Of a stretch of DNA of 64,000 bases, positions 13,341-24,529 are shown in pieces; position 1 is the first letter of the stretch, and each line of letters begins with the position of its first letter. The notes beneath the pieces are model-generated. The model ran no database searches, was not told where the DNA came from, and was given only the letters and a program-made list of their open reading frames with translations. The position numbers were made by a program, and so were the translations under genes. Source of the DNA: Magallana angulata (Eukaryota; Mollusca; Bivalvia; Ostreida; Ostreidae); assembly GCF_025612915.1 (NCBI RefSeq), contig NC_069112.1, forward strand, positions 44,044,950-44,108,949, in the 5' to 3' direction.

Positions 13341-16300
13341 TCACACCAAATCATTTGATGATAAGACAGGAACGCCATACACGTCAACTTCACAAAGAGT
13401 GAGGGCTTCAGTTGTCTTGGAGATCTTTACGTATTTCCCTTGTGTTGATGCCGGACAATCGATGACGACCAGCTGTGACGCAGTGCCGGGACCAACAAAG
13501 AAACCGCAGGGAGTGCTGATGTCTGATTCTTTCAGACCTACGGTGACAGTAACATCCTGCAGCCGGAATGAAACATCTAAATAAAAGTCAAATTATGGTC
13601 GTTAAGGTATGTACAGAACACAACAATATGCTACTACACTAGTTGCACGGATCGATTCAGTTTGCTTTTTAAACAGAAAGCTTTATTTTTTGCACGGTTC
13701 TGTTTAAAAAATACAGCTGCAAGCTTTGTGAATGGTGTGTTTGCTTTTACAATGAGGTGGTCGTGGCCTGAAGCCTTTGACTTTTTGCGATAATGATTTT
13801 TAAAACAACATACATTTACATCATTACAGGGTAATATGATTAACTTTGTGATAAAAAAAAATACTTTTCACTCCTAAAGTCTAGACGTTATCAACTGTTA
13901 TAAAGTTATTCAATTCATTTTTTCTATTCAGTTATTAATTCTATGTGCTCACGCTATCGGATATTTTATCTGAAACGACATCTTGTGTACAGTCAAACAT
14001 TTCGTTTTCTCTTCAGGCTACATGTATTTTGCATGTATTAACATATTTCTTTTGATATATACAATTAGTTATATAACTTTTTGTCTTGTGTTTTTATTTA
14101 AAATAAGCATCATTTTTTACGTATATGAGTTGAAAAGTGTGGGGGTTTTTTTCTCAAAATTATCATCTGTATTTTTAAGAGTATACGAGTTGAAAAGATG
14201 ATTTTATGGCCATAATTAGGTAAAATGCGGTATGGTGCTCACGAAAGCATCGTTTCCCAGTATTGTAAACTTCTGCATAGTGCCATAAACGAAGTTATCA
14301 TCCAAAGCTGCCATAACTTGTTTTGTTACGAATCTTTGACATGGCATCAACGGTAACATTTAAACAGTTTAAATGTTTTATTTTTTATCGAAGTTGTATT
14401 ACCCAATTAAAACTCCAACATGCAAAATAAAGAAAAATGAATATTTGAAAAAATGATACATTTCCTGAACCAAACCAGGAGCTTTAGTTCTCCGATGCAT
14501 AATAAACTAATAAACTCGAACTACAATTTCCTTCATTAGCCAACCCGCGTTCTTAGTTCCCCCGTTCCTATTAATTATGTATAACAGTGGAATGGACCTT
14601 TTCCGAATGGACATACAATGCAAACATATATGTACTAACAACTAAAGTTTAGTATGTATCGAACAGTGAATTGTTTTTTAAATTCTAAATTAATTTATGG
14701 GAAAAATGAAATATTTTGAGGGTTTTTTTTTTTTTTAGATATTTGAATTGAAAAGATTCATGGAATTTGAGTTTGGAAAAAGATACTCTACAAAAAACCT
14801 ACTTGCAAACCCCATTTGTTTTTGCGATAAAGCATATATACAGCAGCCCAGATAAAAACTAAACATGCCTAATGCCAATTGTCAACAAGTACCTGTTTAT
14901 ATATTCTAACAACTACGTAATTTCATTAGTTAGCCTAAATAAATTGTAACCTTAAAATGCAATGGCAAAATCGATGAGCACTTTTTAAGATCTGTCAGCT
15001 AGGACAGTATAAGATGTCCTCTGTAATGTTGCAAACACATTTTGTGATGGCAATGGAAGTTTTAAAACAACAAAAATAGTTCAACCGCATAACAATTTGG
15101 AAAAAATCACAAACAGCAAAATTTGCAATGTCATAATACAGCGTACAAATATGGTATGCGGTTCTAGATGACGAACTCGTGATATAATGTGTGTGTTGGG
15201 TGTATTCCTCATACTCATTAGTACAGAATATCATAAAGAGGGTTAGAGCCAAAGGAATCTCGAATTCCGTATAACATATCATAAAAAAATGTGTATCTTT
15301 AATGTTATGATGTTCAATATACTTACGAGCGTATTCAAAATCTCAGTTAATCTTATCCAAATATTCTGATTCTATAAACTGAGCTGATATATTGTCCCAT
15401 TCATGTATGTCATGCGGTAATTGTTCACGCATTAATTTCTTTATCGCATTATATTATTGCAAAATAATACCAATTATACAACTTTTATTTGCAGAGAATA
15501 CCAAGAAAACCCAAGATCAACACTGATTTTTTTTTTCTTGGGGGGGGGGGGGGTAACCATTTTAATTTCATTTATTTGATAAAAGGTTTTGGACATAAAA
15601 ACCCAAATCAAAACTTCAGTATTCTCTTGATTTACTATATTTCAATTCAATTTACAATAGTTTTTTTACACTTACTTCCGTATTTATCTATTCCTCTGTT
15701 GAGTATTCTGACAAATATAATGTAATACACAGCCTGCAGATCCACCCTCCACCAGGGAGATTTGTCGCCATCAGCTGTGTGTGTACACCTGTGTACAAGA
15801 AAGTTTGTTCCTCTGTTGCCATCCACTGCATACGCGGCGTCATGGTCAGATTTCGTTGATGATTGTTTGGCAGACTTTTCTAATGCGATATTCTGCAGAA
15901 CTGTCAACGATAATCCAACACTAAGATATGATATTGAAAAGAACATACTACTTACTACGTGGAATGCTTAATTTACTTTGATAGATAGAGCTGTAATTAA
16001 AAATGTTCAATTTTTGAGGATAGCTAAATGACTTGTATTCAACACTTTTTAGCATCAATATGTTACATGTTGAACATAAAGGTCCCATCTACATTTTTTG
16101 CACTGTTTATTTTCTGCATTTGACCTCTATTTAGAATTTTGCAACAAAGTAAATGTGGCAGAGGACAGTTTTTATTGCACAATTCACTGTACTCAGGGGA
16201 TGTTTTTCAAAATACGGTAGCTAATTTTTTTTCCTATTCCCATTCAGCACAGATACCTTTATATCACTATTATAAGGCCAATCACTACTTTCTGTGGAAA

Positions 16301-19300
16301 TTACTAGTCAGAATGAGTACATTTTTCAGCATAGTGATTTCTCTCAGATTTCAACCCTTCCTAATATCCGCGTATTTTTCTTGATTGTTCAGCTTTTTAG
16401 AGATACCCCAGCTAATTCCCTGCAAAGGGTTTACTTTCCATACCGTGCACATGTTACAATATCACATGTCAGAAACTTACTGGTTAAAAGTCTAATGAAA
16501 AAATGACAATAACAAACCGTCAACCATCTCAAAAATCCATAAAACGAAATACAAATTAAAAGCATAGCAACACGGACCTCCAAAAATCATAGAAGTAGGA
16601 TCAGGTGCCTAGGAGGAGTGAGCATCCTCTGCTGACCGGTCACTCCCGCCGTGTGCTCTTTGTCATAATCGGAAGAAAAACACCCCGGTAAGGTCCGTAC
16701 ACAATTAAGTGATTAATCATGGTCTAACAATTAGTATGAAAAACGACAGTCAGCATGCGAACCAGTGGAAGATTGTATTTGCTGACAAGGTCCTTGTATC
16801 GACCATAGAACTTACGAAAAGAAGACTTCAAACGAGACTGTTGATAGTCCTGTTTTATCAACTTGTTTGTCAGTAGCTTGCCTCGCCATAGAAACTGTTC
16901 ATACGAAGAGCATGCCCTTGCGTATCGAATTTACTTAGGGGCAAAAATACCACATACAGGTGATGAAGGTATATTCCTACTTAGTAAGGAAAGATTGAAG
17001 GCATTTTTTCATTTGATAATCATGTTAAACATTAAATACTTCAGTATCAAATAGAGCAAAAGCTTATGTGATGGTTTAAACGTCGCCTTAAATTTAATAC
17101 ATAATACATACTGTATACAGGGAAATGTTCGCCCACATTTTATTTTCGGCCCATTGGCGGCGTCGTTGTCAGCGGGCAAATTCAAGGCTGGGCGAATTCC
17201 AATATTTTAAATTATCTTGCTTTAATCACAACTGTGTCTGGGTGAAATCAAGACGGTGCGAAACCGTTTGCAAGTAAAAGGGGAGGAAATAACACTGGGC
17301 GGAAATACCCCTGTATACAGTAACAGTATTTCTAAATGAACATAATTTACTAATACGATTATATATAAGTTTTCAGACTGATGTAGCTTATATATATAGG
17401 CGATAACAATTCAAAGAGAAAAGAGGGTACATATCAATTATTTTTTTAACGAGTCAGAGTGATAAACAATTGAGAGATAGAGACAGAGATAGAGAGAGAG
17501 AGAAAAGTTACCTTGAATACAAAGTGTCCCTCTCCAACCATCTGGACACATACATGTGAAAGATCCATCGTTGTTAATGCACGTTCCACCATTCTGACAT
17601 GGGTTGCTCAGACATTCATCAATATCTATTACGATTTAGAATTAGAATAAATCATGACCAGTTTTTGCTTCTTTTAACTAACATAACTTAAGATGCATGG
17701 GTTTATATTCGAATTTATATTTAACCATTGCGAATATATTATCATAAACATTGTATATAGAGAGAAACTGTAATTTTACATTTTGCTTAGAGATATGCTT
17801 GCATTGTCACATATTAATGAAGATAAACAAATTCATACAAGGTTGAAAAATATTCTCCGTAAAAAATCGATTAACTTAGTAAAGAAAATTTCTTTTGCTA
17901 GCATATTCATAATTAATTGTCTGCGTATGTAAACATTTTCGTAGTAAAATTTTCATCAGTTAACAATTTTGCAGGGACTAAATTTGAATATTATAACCAC
18001 ATTAACAGACAGCCCCCCCCCATCTTTATTATACCCCCCGCAAACGAAGTTTGGGGGGTATATAGGAATCACCTTGTCCGTCTGTCTGTCTGTCCGTCTG
18101 TCTGTGCAATCGTGTCCGGTCCATATCTTTCTTATGGAGAAACATTGGCAGTTCTTACTTCACACAAAGATTGCTTATGACCTAAGGGTGTGTCATGACC
18201 TTGACCCAAGGTCATTAGGGCAAGGTCAAGGTCACTGGCAGAAAAAGTGCAAAATTTGTTTCCGGCCCATATCTTTCTTCTGGAGAAACATTTGAAGTTC
18301 TTAATTCATACAAAGATTGCTAATGACCTAAGGGTGTGTCATGACCTTGATCCAAGGTCATTTGGGCAAGGTCAAGGTCGTTGGGAAAAATAGTGCAAAA
18401 TTCGTGTCCGGTCATTATCTTTCTCATGGAGAAGCATTGAATGTTCTAACTTCACAAAAATATTGCTTAGGACTAAAGGGTGTGTCATGACCTTGACCCA
18501 AGGTCATTTGGGCAAGGTCAAGGTCACTGGCAGAAAAAGTACAAAATTTGTGTCCGGTCATTATCTTTCTTATGGAGAAGCATTGAATGTTCTTACTTCA
18601 CACAAATATTGCTTATGACCAACAGTTTTAAAAATAAATAGAGCCGTTGTTATTTAAAGAAAATAGACGATGAAATAGATTCATCCAATATTTTCTATAA
18701 TTGGAAAAATACACGCATTATGATTTTTATCTTAGCGGGGGGGGGGGGGGGTATCAATTGTGAGCTTGCTCACAGTACCTCTAGTTTTTTTACAGAAAAA
18801 AATCTTTTTTGTATAAGATCGACATTATTATGATATTCAGTCATATTTAATACACAGTTTAAATTTTGTTTAAAAAAAAAACTCTGCTTTTCTTTCTTTT
18901 CCAAATCAAAATATAGTAACATGTACACGTTTCATATTTTTTTACAGGAAAAAAAAGTAATGTTACATTAATTACAGAAAACATTCGTATTTTAAAAAGA
19001 TGTATATGCAATGTTCAGACAGGCTAATCATCTTCCATTTTTAATAGAAAATATTGGGTACTTGCGATAAAATGAATTGATAAAACCCGAAGACATTGGA
19101 AGATTCAATGTTAAAATAAATTTATGTGTGCTAGATTTTTCATTTCCTCAAAAAGTTTTCAAGTTAAGTGCAGACTGGAGAAGTTTGTACCTGATGGTGT
19201 TTTAAATGAAGACCTTTATCTCAAGAGAAAAAACAAAGAAAAGACATTGTAAAAAGTACAGAAAACAAACAGTTAAAATATTTAATACATGTAGATATGA

Positions 19301-22300
19301 ATGCATTGTTTTTCCATGGTCTACGTATATCATTATTAAAAAGATTTGTCCTTTAAAAATGCTATACACGCTTTAGTACGTAATTTTTTCCACAGTTGTA
19401 CGTGTTTTATTTCATGTTGGAACATTTCCAATCATTTTATTTGCTAAATATAACTATTTTCAAACAATATACATAACAATACTTTCACTGCATTGTTCTA
19501 AACTGTTGGCATTGCTGGTGCTGTGAATATGGCTCAGTACTCGTGATATCGAAAACAAAATTATTAAACCCGTTTCATTTTACATTTTGTGCTTTTGAAA
19601 CAAAACAAAAAACTTCTTGGTTTCATTTACATTCTTTTAAGATAGCACTTATCATTCAAAACTAAGGCATGAATAATTTACTTCCTCAAATTAGCATATT
19701 CACCTGTACAGACAATGTCGTATCTCCACTCTCCGTTTGACTGACAGTTCAGCCGTCCTGAACCAGACTGGGAGTATCCGTCAGAACACGAGGCATGTAT
19801 TCTCCTGTGTATACCAATGGCGTCCTCACGTTTTATTGAACTCAGATCTATTCCTTTTTTATCGGGAATTCCACAATCTTATCAATAAAAGCACAATAAA
19901 TTTCAACACTGAAATTAAATTGATCAATACCTAGGATTAGAGGCTACATTTTACTTTTACAAAAAGGTACGACAAAGTTGTCAATTTTTCTAGTCTGTTG
20001 TGGTTGTTTTAATATCTATTTATATCTAACAATTTAAATTTCTGGACGTATTATTAGTATATTGGTATTTTTAGTAAATAGATTTTTATTAATTTTGTTT
20101 AGATGAGTTCTTTTGTTTAAAAAAACCCAGCTCTTTTCGACACTTGAGTTTTGTCAAAATGCATAAGGATAACCAATTATGTAGATGTAACACATGTAGA
20201 TTTTGGGGAGTTGATTTTAATCAACTCTCTTATGCAGTTACTCAGACAAACCGAAAGTGAAACAGTGTTTGGAACCTCAGTACAAATCATTCCTGCTGAC
20301 AAGACTTAGTTCTTGAAAATAATTGATGAATTCGATGTAATGTATGCTTAAGGATTGTTTTTCAAGGAAACTTATTTATAAATACCTTGAAAATAGTCAG
20401 ATTTTAAATGGGACGAACAATTCAAATATATTTTGAAGTCGTATGTATTCATACGCCAGAGTTAAATAAAGTCTCGTTTAACTCGACGCTCGACTGTCTC
20501 CGTAAATCCTTGTCGGAGATTTACGGTGACAGTCACGCGTTTGGTTGAACGAGACTAGAGTTCAATATTGCTTGGATCCACACAATTTTCGAGAAATATT
20601 TCTATCACTGATAAATAGTTTGAATGAATTAATTTTATCTTTAAATATTATTTAACAGTATTCATTCAATGGGGGGTTTCTCGACATTCTTGTCGAAAAA
20701 GTCCAAAAATTCATATTATAAAAATGTACGTATTTCAAATAAGAAAATACACGTACTTGTCATGCAAAATAACATATCATTGATTTTAAAATAAATAAAC
20801 ATCGACAAAATCAACTCCCGTCAGTTCTTCAGTACTTTGATTAATTGTATCTAATTGCATTAAAACAAGTTACCGGGTGATATTACCTGACAAAACACAT
20901 TCAAAGAATTTGTCCTCAGAATATCTCTTGTGTTTACATGTCTGGTTGATTTCACAGGTTGAGTTCGAACAGGATCCGGCCAGTTCCTACCAAATAAAAC
21001 ACTGATGAACACAAGAGCGTATTGTAAATAAAACCTAATTAACCTACTCTGAAATAAAAAGTGTTTATCAAAATGTACAGTATATATGTATATTTGCGTG
21101 CTTATATCAAAAATTGTATGCAACGGACTTTTGAACGTTTTAAAGTGGTCCGATAACATGACAAATTTTGAACCGCATGCCAATTTTTGTCAGATCGTAG
21201 ATGCGAAAAGATATGTTATTCAGTCTGAAACTCCGCGGTGTGTAACAGATAACATAATTGGTTACCCGTATTCCTCCATTTTATCAGTCTATGTATTAAT
21301 AACATGGAGGCTTGCTCTTTGTTATGATAACATCTACAATATTGTTTTATTACATACCATTTTTGCCAGAATATTTGCATAGCTACATGTAATTAACTTA
21401 TCCTATTTCATGGTCAAATGGGTTAAGACTACTTTTTAAAAGACATACCTCATTTCTGTTTTTTGGTTATCAAATTGTTGATTTCGGTTGGCAGAGGAAA
21501 TGAACAGACCTGGCTTGATTTTTGGTTCATGTGTATTTACGGTGTAAACAAACTGTCTTGCATAAATGGCGATATACGTTTTATAACACGTGACCGGTCG
21601 ACAAAATTTATTATCTTTGTTAAACAAGTTTTGCTGCGTCAAATTTATTTTCTTTATCATCCAACAATTAAATTAATTATGCAGTAACCGTGATATCGAT
21701 AAAATATGGTGATTACAAAGCACATTTTTTTTCACGCTTAAGTGCCCACAGTACCTTGATGATTTTACTAATTTTCTGCTAGCTGCTTCAACCTGCGTGG
21801 TGGCAATAAATGGCTGCTGGATCAATTTTTTTTAAATGTGACGGTAGATTTTATTATTATTTTTATTATTTTTGCTGCGGAAAACACATGAATTGTAAAT
21901 TATTAATGTGTCTGAACGTTACACGTTAAAGTAAATTATTACTTGAAAAATTGTTTTCTGTTGCAAAATTGTGCCGATTTCTCGTCTCAGTTACGTCACC
22001 CCACTCACTTATTCATTTAATACCCGAAATGTAGAAGCTGAAACAAGTGTATATAAGCTAACACATGTGTTTAGAACACATTTTACTCATGACATTGAAC
22101 TTTATAACAACCCGAATTTGAGAACTTAAACCCTGAGTTAAAAACGTCTTTAATAACAAAATAAACCGTCAGATGAAACGAGGCGGATAAGACGGACGAC
22201 TTGTCTCTTGACTCTCAATTTCTAACTCTTACTCTTACTACGACTAACTCATCTTGGAAAAACATATAATAATGAGATTTGATTGGCGTGACCTTCTAAA

Positions 22301-24482
22301 TAATTGACATGTATAATTTATCCAAACAGATAATATTTATTTATCTCTAAACCGACCAACGTCCAGGTAAATGACTATTTATTCACGTACGTTAATAGGC
22401 TGAATGTTACAGTACCGATCAGACTCAACCTAACAGATAGTAAAACCCAACTAAACCCTGGGTTTGCTTTCTCGGTTTACTCTGGGTTTACTAGAGTGGA
22501 CCCAGAGTAAACCCAGAGTGGACACAGAGAGTAAACCCCGATCAGAAGTAAACCCTGAAAGCAGACGCTACATGTGCATTCGGAATATACAAGGGACAGG
22601 AATCAAATACAGGTCTGCTTCACACTTCAGTGCGTATAGTTGACTTCAAAAGCTATTCTCGAGTAAATCCAAAGTAAACCCCGAGTAAACCCAAAGTAAA
22701 CCCGCAGTGGACCCAAATTTTGAAAAAGTAAACCCAAAAAGTAAACCCTGGGTTTAGTTGGGGTTTACTCTGGTGTTAGGTTGGATCTGATCGCTACTGT
22801 ATATAATAACATTGATTCCTTTAGTGTCAAACACACTTGTGAGCGTTTCATTAGGAATCTATAGTACATTTAATTAATGAAATGTTTACACCATTAAATT
22901 TCTCACCATATACAACTTGATAACGCTAAACCCAAAGTACATATACAAAAGCAGCTATTGTTATTGACGATCTCTTTTTTCATAGCAAATATAATCATCT
23001 TGTGAAATCTTACTAGTTTCTTTTTAAGTACAAAAACACTTGAATCTAGCATAAAACCGGTTCTTCTTTGGTAATTTCATTAATAAAAATTAATAGGATT
23101 GAAATTCATCATATAATTCAAACAATATATCTTAGCGCGTTTGTCAACCATTTTAAGTGCTTAGCTGTTTTAAAACATTTAAGGATTTTGTTGCACATTT
23201 AAAATTAATTAAAATTAATATATAAATATATAATAAATTAACTACTATTCTGATTTTCAAGTTACAATAAATATAGAAAGTATAGAGAATAATCAGGAAA
23301 AAAACATACCACAAAAATAGTCTTATTATTTAAATAAATTATACATGATTCGCTGGTAGTGTCACAGACCCCGAGTTCCCGAAACGCACTGGTCCACCGG
23401 GGATCCCCGGTAAAATTTGAATGGGTCCCGTAAAATCTAAATTTAATCGGTCATAATGTCCGATCAATTTTACAGACCAGCACTATATAAAAAAACAATT
23501 TACGAGACAGAAAGTCTAAAACTGTTGATTATTTTATTTCAGAGATAATTTATTAGTTGAGTATTTCAATAAAATGCAATAAAAAATATTAAAACGTGCG
23601 TTGTTGTTAATCCGGATTTACGTATTTTTTCTTTTACACACGTTAGTCAATATCCTATTTGATCATGATTTCGAAAAAATGTGGCCGATTAAATGGACAC
23701 CGGGGGGAACAAAGAGTACTGCGAAAAGAAAAGTTAATGTAGAAGAAGTAAAGAAAGAGCAACATGGTGAAAAAGAAAAGAAGAGGGAAAGAAGGTGACA
23801 TTATGACTATGAGTCTTTAGAGAGTGAAAGTGACATTGAGCAGCCAGAAGAATTAAATAACTATTTGATACACGAAATTGTTCTTGAAATTGAAAGGGAG
23901 TTTGAATGATTTGAGTAAGAAATTGAATAAATTAGTCTGAAACATTTTTAAACAACTCTTTTTATTTTACTTTGCATATTTTTGCAATAGTTTTAATGTC
24001 CGGTAAATCTGACAAATGTCCTGTAAATTTTGAATATTTAGAGGACAATTGTCCGACAGATTTTGGACTGGTTTCGGGAACTCTGCAGACCACATGAAAA
24101 GTAAACATGTGCTGCATAAATGTCTTTGCACAGAGTATAGATAGTTGTTTTTTATGGATTTTAACAATTTTACCTTTGGCCAATGCTCCTTTTCACTGTA
24201 CACCCATCCAGCATTGTCCATGTACCTTGTCTCCGCTGTCGCCTTGTTTTCGTAATTGATTTCACAGTAATTAGCCCCTTTGAAATAGTTGACTGATTTA
24301 CACCGTGGTGTCACCATACACTCCGTCACACAGTCCAAGAAACTGACTTCTGTGAATGTCTGGATCAGTTTCCTGTCCAGTCTGTGTCCTCGCTGAAGTT
24401 TAGAGAAGCCCAGTTTTAAGCTGCAATGACACGGCACAAGGAAACTTATTAAAAACCACGGACATCGAAAGAACAGCAACAT
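13341..24482 (-). CDS. Secreted PAN-sushi-EGF-F-type lectin protein (gene B, complete)
   Basis: Six exons with matching phases give 385 residues: 24482-24174, 20986-20887, 19877-19704, 17625-17512, 15900-15676 and 13576-13341 (TGA). Domain order: signal peptide ([18 protein letters not shown]), PAN/apple (residues about 25-100), Cys-rich linker (GSCSNSTC), sushi/CCP with four Cys (about 137-194), calcium-binding EGF (DIDEC, six Cys, hydroxylation motif [10 protein letters not shown], about 195-232), and an F-type lectin domain ([30 protein letters not shown], about 233-385). The Met at 24482 is preferred over one 14 codons upstream because it begins a cleaner signal peptide. F-type lectins bind fucose through H-x26-R-x-D; here the histidine (CTH) and an RGID are present with shifted spacing, so binding may be altered. 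The likely role is extracellular glycan recognition, probably in immunity (inference). Confidence 0.85.
16139..16490 (+). repeat. Dispersed repeat family R2, copy 2
   Basis: Second copy of the repeat at 3880-4290, same orientation, inside intron 4 of gene B. The best matching block is AGCTAATTCCCTGCA followed by a CACATGTCAGAAACTTAC run. Confidence 0.6.
16560..17000 (-). mobile_element. Retroelement relic, C-terminal end of a reverse-transcriptase protein plus 3' tail
   Basis: On the minus strand a coding remnant at about 16990-16723 reads peptides such as [19 protein letters not shown] and [19 protein letters not shown] associate these with the C-terminal end of reverse-transcriptase proteins of an abundant animal retroelement family. 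A tail to about 16560 contains the characteristic GATCAGGTGCCTAGGAGGAG block on the plus strand. It is a broken 3' fragment in intron 4 of gene B; the order (LINE-like or other) was not settled. Confidence 0.55.
17110..17321. mobile_element. Short MITE with ACTGTATACAGGG ends
   Basis: A 212-bp element has inverted ends: ACTGTATACAGGG at 17110 and CCCTGTATACAGT at 17309-17321. Inner parts also mirror (TGTTCGCCCA against GGGCGGAAAT). No coding capacity. It sits in intron 4 of gene B. Confidence 0.75.
18023..18784 (+). mobile_element. Non-autonomous Helitron-like element with internal tandem units
   Basis: The left end is A/TC followed by TTTATTATACCCCCCGC. The right end has a GTGAGC-TT-GCTCAC hairpin (18760-18773), seven bases, then CTAG followed by T, which matches the known Helitron 3' rule (hairpin shortly before CTRR, insertion before T). 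Inside are about four units of 145 bp, each with AAGGGTGTGTCATGACCTTG and TCATTNGGGCAAGGTCAAGG. No Rep/helicase coding. It lies in intron 3 of gene B. Confidence 0.65.
20206..20845. repeat. Dispersed repeat family R1, copy B (most complete)
   Basis: This copy starts with GGGAGTTGATTTT (20206) and has the inverse AAAATCAACTCCC at 20807-20819. The shared sequence continues about 25 bp further to TACTTTGATT. A long hairpin occupies 20474-20556 (GTCTCGTT...AACGAGAC arms with CGTAAATC/GATTTACG inside). It is noncoding and about 640 bp. It ends 42 bp before the donor edge of exon 2 of gene B, inside intron 2. Confidence 0.7.
22409..22800. mobile_element. Foldback element dense in AGTAAACCC motifs
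   Basis: Terminal inverted repeats of about 27 bp (ACAGTACCGATCAGA... against ACAGTAGCGATCAGA...) have three mismatches. The interior carries about ten AGTAAACCC copies plus inverse GGGTTTACT copies, so both halves pair. It is noncoding and lies in intron 1 of gene B. Confidence 0.7.
23371..24085. mobile_element. hAT-like DNA transposon, decayed
   Basis: The ends share GAGTTCCCGAAAC in inverted orientation (23373 and about 24072-24084), extending to an ACTGG/CCAGT block. CAGACC flanks both sides (23365-23370 and 24086-24091) as a possible partial target duplication. A short Lys/Glu-rich peptide frame ([13 protein letters not shown], about 23680-23798) looks like a leftover of a transposase N-terminus. 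It lies in intron 1 of gene B, 88 bp from exon 1. Confidence 0.5.
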
Positions 24483-24529
24483 TGTACTGCATGTATAAAT
24501 ATACAGTGTACAGTGCGAATGCACACTTC

